A stretch of 11,063 nt of DNA from Nitrospira sp. (GCA_025360665.1 JANYBU010000178.1:1-11063); one strand, 5' to 3'; counted from the stretch's first letter, positions 1 through 7,209 are shown. Numbers and translations: made by a program. The notes: generated by a model not told the origin, from the sequence alone.

Positions 1-261
1 GACAAGCCGGAAGCGGGCATGAGCCACACCGGCACGGCAGAACGACGGAGCATTGATCAACCCAACCGAGTCAGCACAGAGAGCAGAGACTCAGATTCGC
101 CGACCGTCGTTCAGACTCATTTCCGGATTGGAAAATACTGGTTCAAGGTTCCCCCATGCTTTGCTTGTTGCTAGCCGTGTGTCTGCCGAGTCGACTCCTC
201 TTGTTCACATGTCCTTCTCTCTTTCTCTTCTATAGGGGTCTGGTTGTCAGGTGATTGCAAA
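1..261. other. No recognisable gene; left flank
   Basis: I see no supported gene here. Short open frames exist on both strands, but none has a ribosome binding site, a recognisable motif or a protein-like composition. The plus-strand frame starting at 53 reads as low-complexity Ser/Arg-rich sequence. The 3' end of a gene lying to the left could fall in the first few tens of bases, but nothing decides it. Confidence 0.5.
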
Positions 262-460
262 ATGGGGCGCGTATGCTCCGTTCAGTCTTGTTTCGTAGAC
301 AGCCTAGAATTCTCTCACATCAAGCACTTGCGTATGAATAGTTCTCGTGATGGGGCGATGACGCCCCATCGAGCGTCATCTTCAGACAATTCACAATCTT
401 CACGGCCCATCAGCCGTTCCTCATGATCTGTTCGCGAGACATGGGGCGTCACGGTCCCAT
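262..460. promoter_or_regulatory. Three spaced dyad sites (ATGGGGCG-N4-CGCCCCAT type), candidate activator/enhancer sites
   Basis: The octamer ATGGGGCG occurs at 262-269, 350-357 and 441-448, 88 and 91 bp apart. Each copy is the left half of a 20-bp dyad. The copy at 350-369 is perfect (ATGGGGCG, ATGA, CGCCCCAT). The copy at 441-460 has right half GGTCCCAT and lies inside a longer 11-bp perfect inverted repeat (435-445 with 456-466). The copy at 262-281 is degenerate (right half TGCTCCGT). Centres lie about 120, 210 and 300 bp upstream of the start predicted from the sigma-54-type element at 544-559, a usual distance for bacterial enhancer-binding proteins. The sequence does not match the NtrC site I know, so the cognate regulator is unknown. 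The bases at 357-364 can also pair with 373-380 (GATGACGC/GCGTCATC), so an RNA-structure role is an alternative. Confidence 0.5.
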
Positions 461-543
461 GTCTCGACGCGACTCACGTCCGGCAGAATCCAAATCTGCA
501 TGAATCATTGAGGAAACCATTCTTTGACTCACACCCACTCCGA

Positions 544-559
544 TGGAACAAGACTTGCT
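544..559 (+). promoter_or_regulatory. Sigma-54 (RpoN) type -24/-12 promoter candidate
   Basis: The element reads TGGAAC, five bases, then TTGCT. It matches the RpoN consensus TGGCAC-N5-TTGCW except for one base in the -24 block. The invariant GG (545-546) and GC (557-558) are exactly 10 bp apart, as the family requires. The predicted transcription start is near 570, giving a leader of about 215 nt before the oxidase start codon at 785. I found no comparably good -35/-10 pair here: TTGACT at 524-529 has no matching -10 at 16-18 bp. Upstream dyads at about -120 and -210 fit activator sites for this promoter class. Confidence 0.5.
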
Positions 560-599
560 CTATTACTACTGGATTTTGTGAGTGAATGAGATTTGAAGA

Positions 600-708
600 C
601 CTGTCTGGTGAAGGTTGCGTGATGAATGGACTGGCCTCCTGAAATCGCAACCGCGAAGAGCGGAACCTTCACCAGACTATTTTTATAGACAGGACGCGGG
701 AGCGCGTC
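600..708 (+). promoter_or_regulatory. Structured 5' leader with competing stems and U-rich tract (candidate attenuator)
   Basis: A 14-bp perfect inverted repeat pairs 603-616 (GTCTGGTGAAGGTT) with 664-677. It is followed at once by TATTTTTAT (678-686), so it resembles an intrinsic terminator with a long 47-nt loop. Two alternative pairings compete for the same bases: GGTTGCG 613-619 with CGCAACC 646-652, and CCTGTCT 600-606 with AGACAGG 687-693. A small CCGC/GCGG hairpin (651-663) would stack on the right arm. A further 6-bp hairpin (693-698 with 703-708) follows. The element lies between the predicted sigma-54 start and the oxidase gene, so it would be transcribed as leader RNA. I do not recognise it as a known riboswitch class. 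It could instead be the end of a small RNA or a small inverted-repeat element. Confidence 0.5.
622..642 (+). CDS. Possible leader peptide, six codons
   Basis: An ATG at 622 opens a six-codon frame (MNGLAS) ending in TGA at 640-642. It is preceded by GAAGG (610-614) at a 7-nt spacing. Its ribosome binding site lies inside the left arm of the 14-bp stem 603-616, so stem formation would hide it and a ribosome on it would block the stem. That geometry recalls translation-controlled attenuators. A frame this short arises easily by chance, and nothing in the residues points to a particular sensed amino acid. Confidence 0.2.
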   Translation: MNGLAS

Positions 709-770
709 AAGGCGTGAGCGTTGAGCGAGCAGAGCTGCTGAGGATGGAATGTATTCAACGGATATTGTTC

Positions 771-776
771 AGGAGG
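771..776 (+). promoter_or_regulatory. Shine-Dalgarno site deciding the oxidase start
   Basis: AGGAGG ends 8 nt before the ATG at 785. The frame is open from an earlier ATG at 749, which has only a weak purine stretch before it. The 785 start also puts a Lys-containing n-region directly before a hydrophobic core and an Ala-Ser-Ala cleavage site, as expected of a Sec signal peptide. Confidence 0.75.
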
Positions 777-784
777 GGAAGAGG

Positions 785-3700
785 ATGACTATCGGAAAGA
801 TTGCAGGTCAGGCAGGGGTCGCGGTGCTCGCCGCCGTCTTGGGCGTTACGCAGGCGTCGGCAGAAGCGACTCCTCATCAGCACGTGGGTGCGATGAATTC
901 TGAAACGGAGGAGGCGGCGACTGTCGTCCATCAGCCTGCAGGCCCGATGCTGATGGACAAGATGTCGAAGGCTATCGAGCAAATCGAGCGAGAGGTGCAG
1001 AGCAAAGGGCCGTTTCAGGGTGCCGGAGCCCATGCGATGCAGCAGGGCGTGCTGCTCGTCGCGGAAGATCCGGATAAGGTAAAGGTCACGCAAGGTGCTC
1101 GCTGTCCGGCGCAAGCTCCCGTCCGCGCCTATGACATTACGGCAATCAATGTTGAAATCACGGTCAACCGGTTTGGGGATTTCTACCCTGGCTACATGTA
1201 TGTGTTGACGGAGAATGTGGCAGGTGTGCGGGAGGAAGAAGCGAAAAACCTGGCCGCGCGGGACAGTGAAGACCCGACGTTTGCCGGCGGCGCAGTGTCA
1301 AACGGTTTGCAGGGCGATTTGATCCAACCGTTGGTCATTCGGGCGAACCAAGGGGATTGTCTCCGGATCACATTACGAAATGAGATCGCAGAAGAACCGA
1401 CCAACATGATCGTGAACGGATCGCAGATGCTCGTCGCCGGCACGGGCAAGCCGGCGACCGCCAATAATCCCGATGCGTTGGTACCAACAGGAAAGAGCGG
1501 CGAATTCGAATGGTACATCCCCATCGATCTGCAGGGAGGCGGGCGCGCGTTCCATAGCCATGCGACCAGGGATCAGTATTCCAGGGGCATGTTGGGGTCT
1601 GTCGTGGTCGAGCAGCGCGGGTCTCGCTTCCTCAGCCCCTTTACGTCTGAGGAAATGAAAAGCGGTTGGGAGGCGATGATCGATGTCGCCAACGGCTCGG
1701 ACTTCCGCGAATTTGTCATTTTCTATCATGAGGCTGGTGACGAGACGTTCCGATTGTTGAATCGCAAGGGCGACATGTTGCCGCAGCGTGATCCGCACAC
1801 GGACACCTACCGGCCGGCGGCTCGTTTGCTCAACTATCGCAGTGAACCACACGGCTCGAGACTTGAGTTGCAGGCGCACCTCGTCGGGTTTGCCGATGAG
1901 TCGCAGGGCTATGGGTCCTATACGTTTGGCGATCCCGCAACCACGGTTCCCCGCTCATATTTGGGGGACCCGGCTACATTCCGGATGATCGGTGGATCTG
2001 AGATCGTACACTCGCACCATCTGCATGGCGGTTCGATCCGCTGGGCCAGACAGCCGGGCACCAGCAAGCTCGATCCGACCTTGTCCAAGAACGGTCCCGT
2101 AAAGTTTCCACCGATCAGCGATACGTCGGATCGACTGGATGTACAGTCTATCGGTCCGTCGGAGATTTACGATGAGGTAACTGAGGGCGGGTCCGGCGGA
2201 TTGCAGGCCTTGGCCGGTGAGTTCGTGTTTCACTGCCACATCCCGCAACACTATGTAACGGGGATGTGGGGATTCTGGCGCGTGTACAACACGCTGCAGG
2301 AACCTGGGTCTCAGACAGACGTCATGAAGCCTCTGGTTGAGCTGCCCGATCGTATGGGGAAGATCAAGCTCGCAGTCAGATCGGACAAGCTGGTCGGTAC
2401 GACCGTGGATTGGTACGGCGGGAAGAAGTACGAGATCACCAAGAACAAAACCGACTGGAAAGCCAATCCAGTCAAGGTGTCGATCAAGGATTGGGCCGAG
2501 TACATGCTGCCGCCACAAGGATTGCCTGGCAAGACGGAAGATCAAGTGAAGCAGGCCCAGGCGCATGACGCAACGGTTGTGAATTGGAAGTGGGACGGCA
2601 TGCAGGCGCTCAACGAGCCGGAGATGCCGCACAAGTGGGCGGACTACGAGTCTCCGACTCCTCTGAAGCGTCCGGCAATTACGTTCGATCCGCAAACCGG
2701 GAAACTGGCGTTCCCCTGGCTGCGTCCACATCTTGGGAAGCGGCCGCCCTTCGCACCGAATCATGGTGGAGCACCGTGGTTGGAACCTTTCCGTGTACGC
2801 GAAGATGGAACGAGAAGCACGGAACAGGCCAAGCCAGGTGAACAGGGACCTTGGAGTTTGTGTCCGGAAAATTCCCCGCGTAAGTTCTACACGATTCATT
2901 CCATTACGCTGCCGATTACCCTCAAGCTGGCAACGCCTAAATCCGCCGCGATCGTGGACCCGATCGGGATGATTTTTGTGTTGCACGAGGAAGAGGCTGA
3001 AGTTCGCAAGAATCCCAACAAGCAGCTTCCGTTGGTCATTCGCGGAAACGTGTATGATTGTGTCGACATCATTTTCAAGAACGAAATACCGGACGATGCG
3101 CGGACGGGATGGGCGAACAAGATCAATCTTCATCCGCACTTCTTCCAGTTCGACACCAGCGCGTCTGATGGACCGACGATCGGATTCTCCTATGACATGT
3201 CGCTACGGGCCTTCACGATGCTGGAAGACCCGCAACCAGACAAGGGGATGCCTCTGCCGGGAAACACGGTGCTAACGGCGGATACGAAAGCCGGCGCGCG
3301 CAGCATCACGGTGGGCGATTCGTCGAAGTTCCATGTGAACATTGAACTGGGCGTAGGGATGGACGATCCAAAATACTTCGAAGTGGTGCGAATCAAAACC
3401 ATCAACGGAAAGACCATCACGTTCGATGCACCGTTGAAATACGCGCATAAGAAGAACGATATTGCCAGCGTCGAATTCATCCGAGAGCGCTGGTACGTCG
3501 ATGCCGATTTCGGCACGGTCTTCTGGCACGATCACGTCTTCGGGACCGATACCTGGGGGCACGGGCTGTTCTCTGCTTTCATTACCGAGCCGCCGCGCTC
3601 GACCTATCACGATCCGTTCACCGGGAAAGAAATCCGGAGCGGTCCCATTGCGGATATCCATACCTTGGAGCCGGTCTCCGCCCAGATCCGTGGCAGTTTC

Positions 3701-5524
3701 CGTGAAGTTATGATGCATATCATGGACAGCAATGCGCGGACGTCGGAACTGATCACCACCGATAATCCGCAAGCGAAAATCGGGGCGGTCACCGTCGAAG
3801 GGCCGCCGTCTCATCAGTTCCCGGAGCGTATCAATAAGTCGGCGATGTGGTTTTTAAATGGCGGCGAAGCCACCACCGGAAGTGGCTACGGCATGCGCGT
3901 GGAGCCGTTGAGTGTGCGCTTAGCCAGCAATCCTGACCCGTCGAAACTCTTTGTATCCGGTATTCACGGCGATCCGGGCACTCCGTTGTTGCGGGCCTAT
4001 CTTGGCGATCCGATTCTGGTGCGTGCACTGGTAGGGTCTGCAAACGAAGTGCATACCTGGCACGTGACGGGCCATTGGTTCCCGATGGAACGGTATGCGA
4101 TTACTGCCATGCCGCGGAGCACGATCCACTTGGCGATTGGAGAGCGTTACGATCCGGCCATTCCGGCCGCAGGTGGTCCGCAAAAACAGGCCGGTGACTA
4201 TCTTTATTATAGTGGCCGCGCCTCTCACTTCGCGGAAGGCAGTTGGGGACTCTTCCGGGTCTTCGATGAACTGCAGGGGGATCTGAAGCCATTGCCGAGT
4301 CGCGAGCAGATCCAAAAGTCTGCACCGTCCATCTGTCCGGCAGATGCACCTGTGAAGAACTTCAACGTCTCCGCGATCGATCAGAACATCCGGTACCACG
4401 AAGGTGCGCCGGGAACAATGGAAGTCGATCTGGAGCGGAAAATGGTCTTCGGAAACGAGAAGGGCAAGATGTACGTGCTCGATGGTGACCGTGGCAAGGT
4501 CAAGGCAGGTGAACTCAGGCCGAGCCCGCTGACCTTGCACGTGAACGTTGGCGATTGCATGAAGATCAATCTGAAAAATGAGATGGCCAAGGAACGGGCC
4601 GGATTCCACATCGATATGATGGCGTTCGACCCGAAAGATTCGTTCGGCGCCAATGTCGGCAATAATCCAGGCGACCAAACGATCGGTCCCGGGCAGAGCA
4701 AAACGTATACATATTATGCCCATCCGGAGTACGGAGAACTGGCCGCCCTCATTCAAGATTGGGGGAACGTGGTCGAGAATCCACGCAATGGTCTGTTCGG
4801 CTCGATCATCATCGGTCCGAAGGGGTCACGCTACCGGGATCCGATAACGGGCACCGACGTCACGATGAAGAGTAGCTGGCGTGCCGACGTGCTGGTGGAT
4901 CGAACGATCCCTGGGAACGAAAGCCGGAAGAACTACCGGTCCTTCTCGTTGATGTTCCAGGACGAGGATAACAACATGGGCGTAAGCTTCATGCCCTACC
5001 TCCAGCAGGTAGCCGGCATCACGGCCGTGAATTACCAGTCGGAACCGACCGCCTGGCGTATGGAAAATGGCTGTGATGTGTCGGAGATCTTCAGCTGCAT
5101 AAAAGCCGGGGCTACACCCTCGACGCCGCTGCTGCAGGCACATGTCGGAGATCCGGTGGCCATCCACGTGCTCGGGGCGTTCAGCGAGCAGGTTCAGCTG
5201 TTCACCGTCGACGGCCACGAATGGCCGCATGAACCTTATATGCAGGGCGCGGATCAAGTCAGCACCATGGAGTTCGGCGGATCCGAGGTCATCAACGCCT
5301 ATCTCACCGGTGGAGCCGGAGGTCCGAACAGGATCGTCGGCGACTACCTGTGGAAAAACCAACGTCCGGCGTATGCCAACGCAGGGCAGTGGGGCCTTTT
5401 CAAGGTGCTGCCGATTGACGATCAGCGGATTCTCCCGTTGATGCCACAAGTTCCGTCGCGCAAGCTGGCGGAGCAGGAGAATGATGGCGGGGCTGCTTCG
5501 CTGACGTCGACGGTTGGACGGTAA
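785..5524 (+). CDS. Very large exported multicopper oxidase, six cupredoxin domains (MnxG/MofA-like size class)
   Basis: Predicted extracytoplasmic oxidase coupling one-electron substrate oxidation to reduction of O2 to water; substrate unknown. Numbering is from the ATG at 785 (1579 residues); an in-frame ATG at 749 adds 12. Residues 1-26 are a Sec signal peptide ending Ala-Ser-Ala. Three two-domain repeats start at Cys-Pro motifs 107, 693 and 1184. Each has an internal Cys (192, 759, 1258), making three possible disulfides, and each ends in a G-x-W-G-x-[FW]-[RK]-V strand. A full ligand set is visible: H409-x2-H412-x-H414, then H483-C484-H485-x3-H489-x4-M494 (type 1 plus half the trinuclear site) in repeat 1; H783-P-H785 and H915-D-H917 in the first half of repeat 2. 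Other copies are degenerate: HSH at 257-259, an H-x2-H-x3-H at 1090-1097, and no Cys or HCH in the second halves of repeats 2 and 3. A roughly 65-residue beta-rich insertion (about 832-896) separates the HPH and HDH motifs. Size suggests manganese-oxidase-type proteins, but Fe(II), Cu(I) or organic substrates remain possible. Confidence 0.9.
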   Translation: MTIGKIAGQAGVAVLAAVLGVTQASAEATPHQHVGAMNSETEEAATVVHQPAGPMLMDKMSKAIEQIEREVQSKGPFQGAGAHAMQQGVLLVAEDPDKVKVTQGARCPAQAPVRAYDITAINVEITVNRFGDFYPGYMYVLTENVAGVREEEAKNLAARDSEDPTFAGGAVSNGLQGDLIQPLVIRANQGDCLRITLRNEIAEEPTNMIVNGSQMLVAGTGKPATANNPDALVPTGKSGEFEWYIPIDLQGGGRAFHSHATRDQYSRGMLGSVVVEQRGSRFLSPFTSEEMKSGWEAMIDVANGSDFREFVIFYHEAGDETFRLLNRKGDMLPQRDPHTDTYRPAARLLNYRSEPHGSRLELQAHLVGFADESQGYGSYTFGDPATTVPRSYLGDPATFRMIGGSEIVHSHHLHGGSIRWARQPGTSKLDPTLSKNGPVKFPPISDTSDRLDVQSIGPSEIYDEVTEGGSGGLQALAGEFVFHCHIPQHYVTGMWGFWRVYNTLQEPGSQTDVMKPLVELPDRMGKIKLAVRSDKLVGTTVDWYGGKKYEITKNKTDWKANPVKVSIKDWAEYMLPPQGLPGKTEDQVKQAQAHDATVVNWKWDGMQALNEPEMPHKWADYESPTPLKRPAITFDPQTGKLAFPWLRPHLGKRPPFAPNHGGAPWLEPFRVREDGTRSTEQAKPGEQGPWSLCPENSPRKFYTIHSITLPITLKLATPKSAAIVDPIGMIFVLHEEEAEVRKNPNKQLPLVIRGNVYDCVDIIFKNEIPDDARTGWANKINLHPHFFQFDTSASDGPTIGFSYDMSLRAFTMLEDPQPDKGMPLPGNTVLTADTKAGARSITVGDSSKFHVNIELGVGMDDPKYFEVVRIKTINGKTITFDAPLKYAHKKNDIASVEFIRERWYVDADFGTVFWHDHVFGTDTWGHGLFSAFITEPPRSTYHDPFTGKEIRSGPIADIHTLEPVSAQIRGSFREVMMHIMDSNARTSELITTDNPQAKIGAVTVEGPPSHQFPERINKSAMWFLNGGEATTGSGYGMRVEPLSVRLASNPDPSKLFVSGIHGDPGTPLLRAYLGDPILVRALVGSANEVHTWHVTGHWFPMERYAITAMPRSTIHLAIGERYDPAIPAAGGPQKQAGDYLYYSGRASHFAEGSWGLFRVFDELQGDLKPLPSREQIQKSAPSICPADAPVKNFNVSAIDQNIRYHEGAPGTMEVDLERKMVFGNEKGKMYVLDGDRGKVKAGELRPSPLTLHVNVGDCMKINLKNEMAKERAGFHIDMMAFDPKDSFGANVGNNPGDQTIGPGQSKTYTYYAHPEYGELAALIQDWGNVVENPRNGLFGSIIIGPKGSRYRDPITGTDVTMKSSWRADVLVDRTIPGNESRKNYRSFSLMFQDEDNNMGVSFMPYLQQVAGITAVNYQSEPTAWRMENGCDVSEIFSCIKAGATPSTPLLQAHVGDPVAIHVLGAFSEQVQLFTVDGHEWPHEPYMQGADQVSTMEFGGSEVINAYLTGGAGGPNRIVGDYLWKNQRPAYANAGQWGLFKVLPIDDQRILPLMPQVPSRKLAEQENDGGAASLTSTVGR

Positions 5525-5604
5525 GAACAACGATGGCGTCGGCTCGTTGAAGAAGCGAAGATCCTGCTCGAACGAGTGCGAGGCCTGTTAAGATCGCCCT
5601 GACC

Positions 5605-5645
5605 ATGGGGGGAGTATGTATATACTCCCCCCATCTATTTTCATT
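5605..5645 (+). terminator. Intrinsic terminator after the oxidase gene
   Basis: A 13-bp perfect stem (5605-5617 with 5622-5634, arm ATGGGGGGAGTAT) with a 4-nt loop GTAT is followed by a T-rich stretch (CTATTTTCATT). It lies 80 nt after the oxidase stop and only 26 nt before the first possible start of the next gene. It should end most oxidase transcripts and leave partial read-through into the cupredoxin gene. The arms begin and end with ATGGGG/CCCCAT, like the dyads upstream of the oxidase, so use as a protein-binding site cannot be excluded. Confidence 0.8.
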
Positions 5646-5659
5646 CTATTTGTTTCTAT

Positions 5660-6448
5660 ATGGTGGTGAGCATGACTGTACATGGCGGGCGCATTGTGGC
5701 TTCTATCTGTCACGCGATTATTCTAAGCGTTTTCGTGAGCGGTTCGATCGAAGCCTGGGCATACGAGGAAGTGGCGGTGTCGAACGGGGGCACGGTAACC
5801 GGGACCGTGCAGTTTTCCGGCGAACTTCCGCCACCCACGTCCTTCGAGCTTCGCCGATATCCCGATCAAGTCTTTTGCGGGGCATTATCCGATGGGTCTG
5901 GGTACCGGCTGCTTCAAGAAGTAGCCGTTGGAGCTCAGCAAGGTCTGAAAGATGTAATCGTGACGATCGAGGGTGTTGAAAAAGGAAAACCGTTCGAGTC
6001 TACGGAAACGAAACTGGAGGCGAACATCTGTCAGTTCGTTCCGTTCGTGTCGGTCATGCGGGAACATCACCCATTGACAGTGACAAATCTGGACAACGTC
6101 TCGCATGATTTGCAGATCTATGAGCGGGATCAAGAACACGTGTTTATTATGTTCCATCGTCCGGCGCTTACCAAGTCCGGGACAAGTGACACCATCCGTT
6201 TCACTGGGAACCGCAGTGCTGTCATCATGCAATGCGGCATGCATCCCTATATGCAGGGACACGGGCTTGCCGTCGAAAATCCGTATTACGCGATCACCGG
6301 TCTGGAGGGGACTTTTGAGATCAAGGATCTGCCGGCCGGCACGTATCGGATCAAGGCCTGGCATCCGACCCTGGGAGATAAAGAACAAAGTGTGACGGTG
6401 GCTGCGAACGGTACCACATCGTTGGGCTTCAGCTTTGAGGCGAAATAG
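5660..6448 (+). CDS. Exported cupredoxin with amicyanin-like copper loop and C-terminal carboxypeptidase-regulatory-like domain
   Basis: Predicted periplasmic blue-copper protein, likely an electron carrier or copper-binding partner. In 262 residues, about 1-34 form a signal peptide ending Ala-Trp-Ala. An N-terminal beta region follows (about 40-105), then a cupredoxin core. The visible type 1 ligands are H149 (in N-V-S-H-D) and C192-x2-H195-x2-M198. The short C-x2-H-x2-M loop is the amicyanin pattern, unlike the longer plastocyanin loop. C73 and C124 could form a disulfide. Residues about 212-260 resemble a carboxypeptidase regulatory-like beta-sandwich (G-x-F-x-I-x-D-L-P-A-G-T-Y pattern). 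The start is uncertain: ATG 5660 and ATG 5672 (Met5) are both possible, with only weak GGTGG-type purines before 5672. It follows the oxidase on the same strand after a terminator, and the next gene starts 2 nt after its stop. An electron-transfer role with the oxidase is inference. Confidence 0.8.
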   Translation: MVVSMTVHGGRIVASICHAIILSVFVSGSIEAWAYEEVAVSNGGTVTGTVQFSGELPPPTSFELRRYPDQVFCGALSDGSGYRLLQEVAVGAQQGLKDVIVTIEGVEKGKPFESTETKLEANICQFVPFVSVMREHHPLTVTNLDNVSHDLQIYERDQEHVFIMFHRPALTKSGTSDTIRFTGNRSAVIMQCGMHPYMQGHGLAVENPYYAITGLEGTFEIKDLPAGTYRIKAWHPTLGDKEQSVTVAANGTTSLGFSFEAK

Positions 6449-6450
6449 CC

Positions 6451-6954
6451 ATGGTGTTTCCGCGATATCTTCATATGATGATTGCTGTTTATGCCGGTGT
6501 GATGGTGGCTCACGCGGTCGCTGCCGAAGTCGTATCGGCGCCCATGGTCAGTCGTGTCGAAGTCGTACTGGCGAGCCAGTACAAGAACCAGGTGGCCGCA
6601 TTGACAGATGAGTTTGCCCAAGCGGGGATGCCCAACGTCCACTTTCAGTTTTTCAGACAGGGGCAGCCTCCACAAAATATCGGTCTAGGCCGAGACGTTC
6701 CGGCTGACAAGGCTCGCGAAGCCATCAGGCTGGCGCTGAAATATAATCATGCGGTCTCGATTCTCCTTCCTGAGCGTCTCTTTCCTCCCCGGTTCGTGAC
6801 GATCGCCTCATCTAATTTTGATGACACGGTCGAGTGTCCCATTCTGAATGACGATCTCGCGCATCTGCTCGATACCTCCTTGACGACCGAGCAGTTTCAC
6901 GAATTGTATCAGCGGTTAACGTCGGTTCCGTCGAAGTCCGCCGGTCGCTATTAG
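6451..6954 (+). CDS. Unrecognised small exported protein, coupled to the cupredoxin
   Basis: I do not recognise the family. The 167-residue product starts with a signal-peptide-like segment (about 1-24, ending Ala-Val-Ala before Ala-Glu). The mature part looks like a small alpha/beta domain. A strand-like stretch at 34-41 is followed by a helix (about 43-59), a second strand (about 62-69), a second helix (about 84-98) and a strand V-S-I-L-L-P at 102-107. Then come a Phe-Pro-Pro turn, a strand (about 115-120), a single Cys at 129 and a C-terminal helix. There is no copper-loop, heme or catalytic motif. The ATG lies 2 nt after the cupredoxin stop, with GAGG (6437-6440) inside the upstream gene, so the two are almost certainly co-transcribed and probably translationally coupled. 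This suggests a shared extracytoplasmic job, but no function can be assigned. Confidence 0.75.
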   Translation: MVFPRYLHMMIAVYAGVMVAHAVAAEVVSAPMVSRVEVVLASQYKNQVAALTDEFAQAGMPNVHFQFFRQGQPPQNIGLGRDVPADKAREAIRLALKYNHAVSILLPERLFPPRFVTIASSNFDDTVECPILNDDLAHLLDTSLTTEQFHELYQRLTSVPSKSAGRY

Positions 6955-7057
6955 CATCCTGCTGGGCGTTCTCCAGTTGTCCTAGACTAGATATGCGGAG
7001 CATCGGGGTGCTCGCCCGGGTACCGAGACGTCCGTTCAGGCTTCATTCAGGGTGCCT

Positions 7058-7084
7058 CTTCGATCCCCGTACCGGTACTCGAAG
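7058..7084. repeat. Nested inverted repeat upstream of the SmbP-like gene
   Basis: CTTCGA (7058-7063) and TCGAAG (7079-7084) flank a perfect 10-bp palindrome GTACCGGTAC (7069-7078). The element lies about 130 nt before the start of the SmbP-like gene and could be an operator or leader hairpin. No U-tract follows, so it is not an intrinsic terminator. The rest of the 255-nt gap 6955-7209 shows only a weak GAGCA/TGCTC hairpin (6998-7013) and no promoter I would defend. Confidence 0.3.
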
Positions 7085-7209
7085 GATGTCCTCCTATACC
7101 GGAACCGGCTTGGTGCGATAAGATTCCGCACTGACCACAGAGCCATTTCGCGATCCCTACTGCCGTTCAGCATGGAGCAACCGGCATCACCCAGAAAGGG
7201 CCAGACATT

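Noticed and set aside
53..426. Two 60-codon plus-strand frames at 53-235 and 244-426
   Set aside because: They are Ser/Arg-rich with no ribosome binding site, and the second overlaps the dyad sites at 262 and 350. Better explained as regulatory DNA.
262..460. CRISPR-like array from the three ATGGGGCG copies
   Set aside because: The repeated unit is only 8 bp (20 bp as a dyad) with unequal degenerate halves, and spacing near 90 bp does not suit a CRISPR array.
524..566. Sigma-70 promoter using TTGACT (524-529) and TATTAC (561-566)
   Set aside because: The spacer is 31 bp, far from 16-18 bp, and no other -10 fits TTGACT.
600..693. MITE or insertion-sequence end, because of the nested inverted repeats
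   Set aside because: No flanking target duplication and no second copy in the window. The U-tract and position before the oxidase gene favour a leader RNA.
1955..3139. Long open frame on the minus strand (394 codons) opposite the oxidase gene
   Set aside because: It is a shadow of a GC-rich coding region: Arg/His/Leu-rich, no motif, and fully antisense to a protein with clear copper motifs.
3920..4756. Second long minus-strand frame (278 codons) within the oxidase gene, and similar ones at 1373-1879, 3272-3814 and 4826-5530
   Set aside because: These have the same antisense-shadow composition, with no ribosome binding site or family signature.
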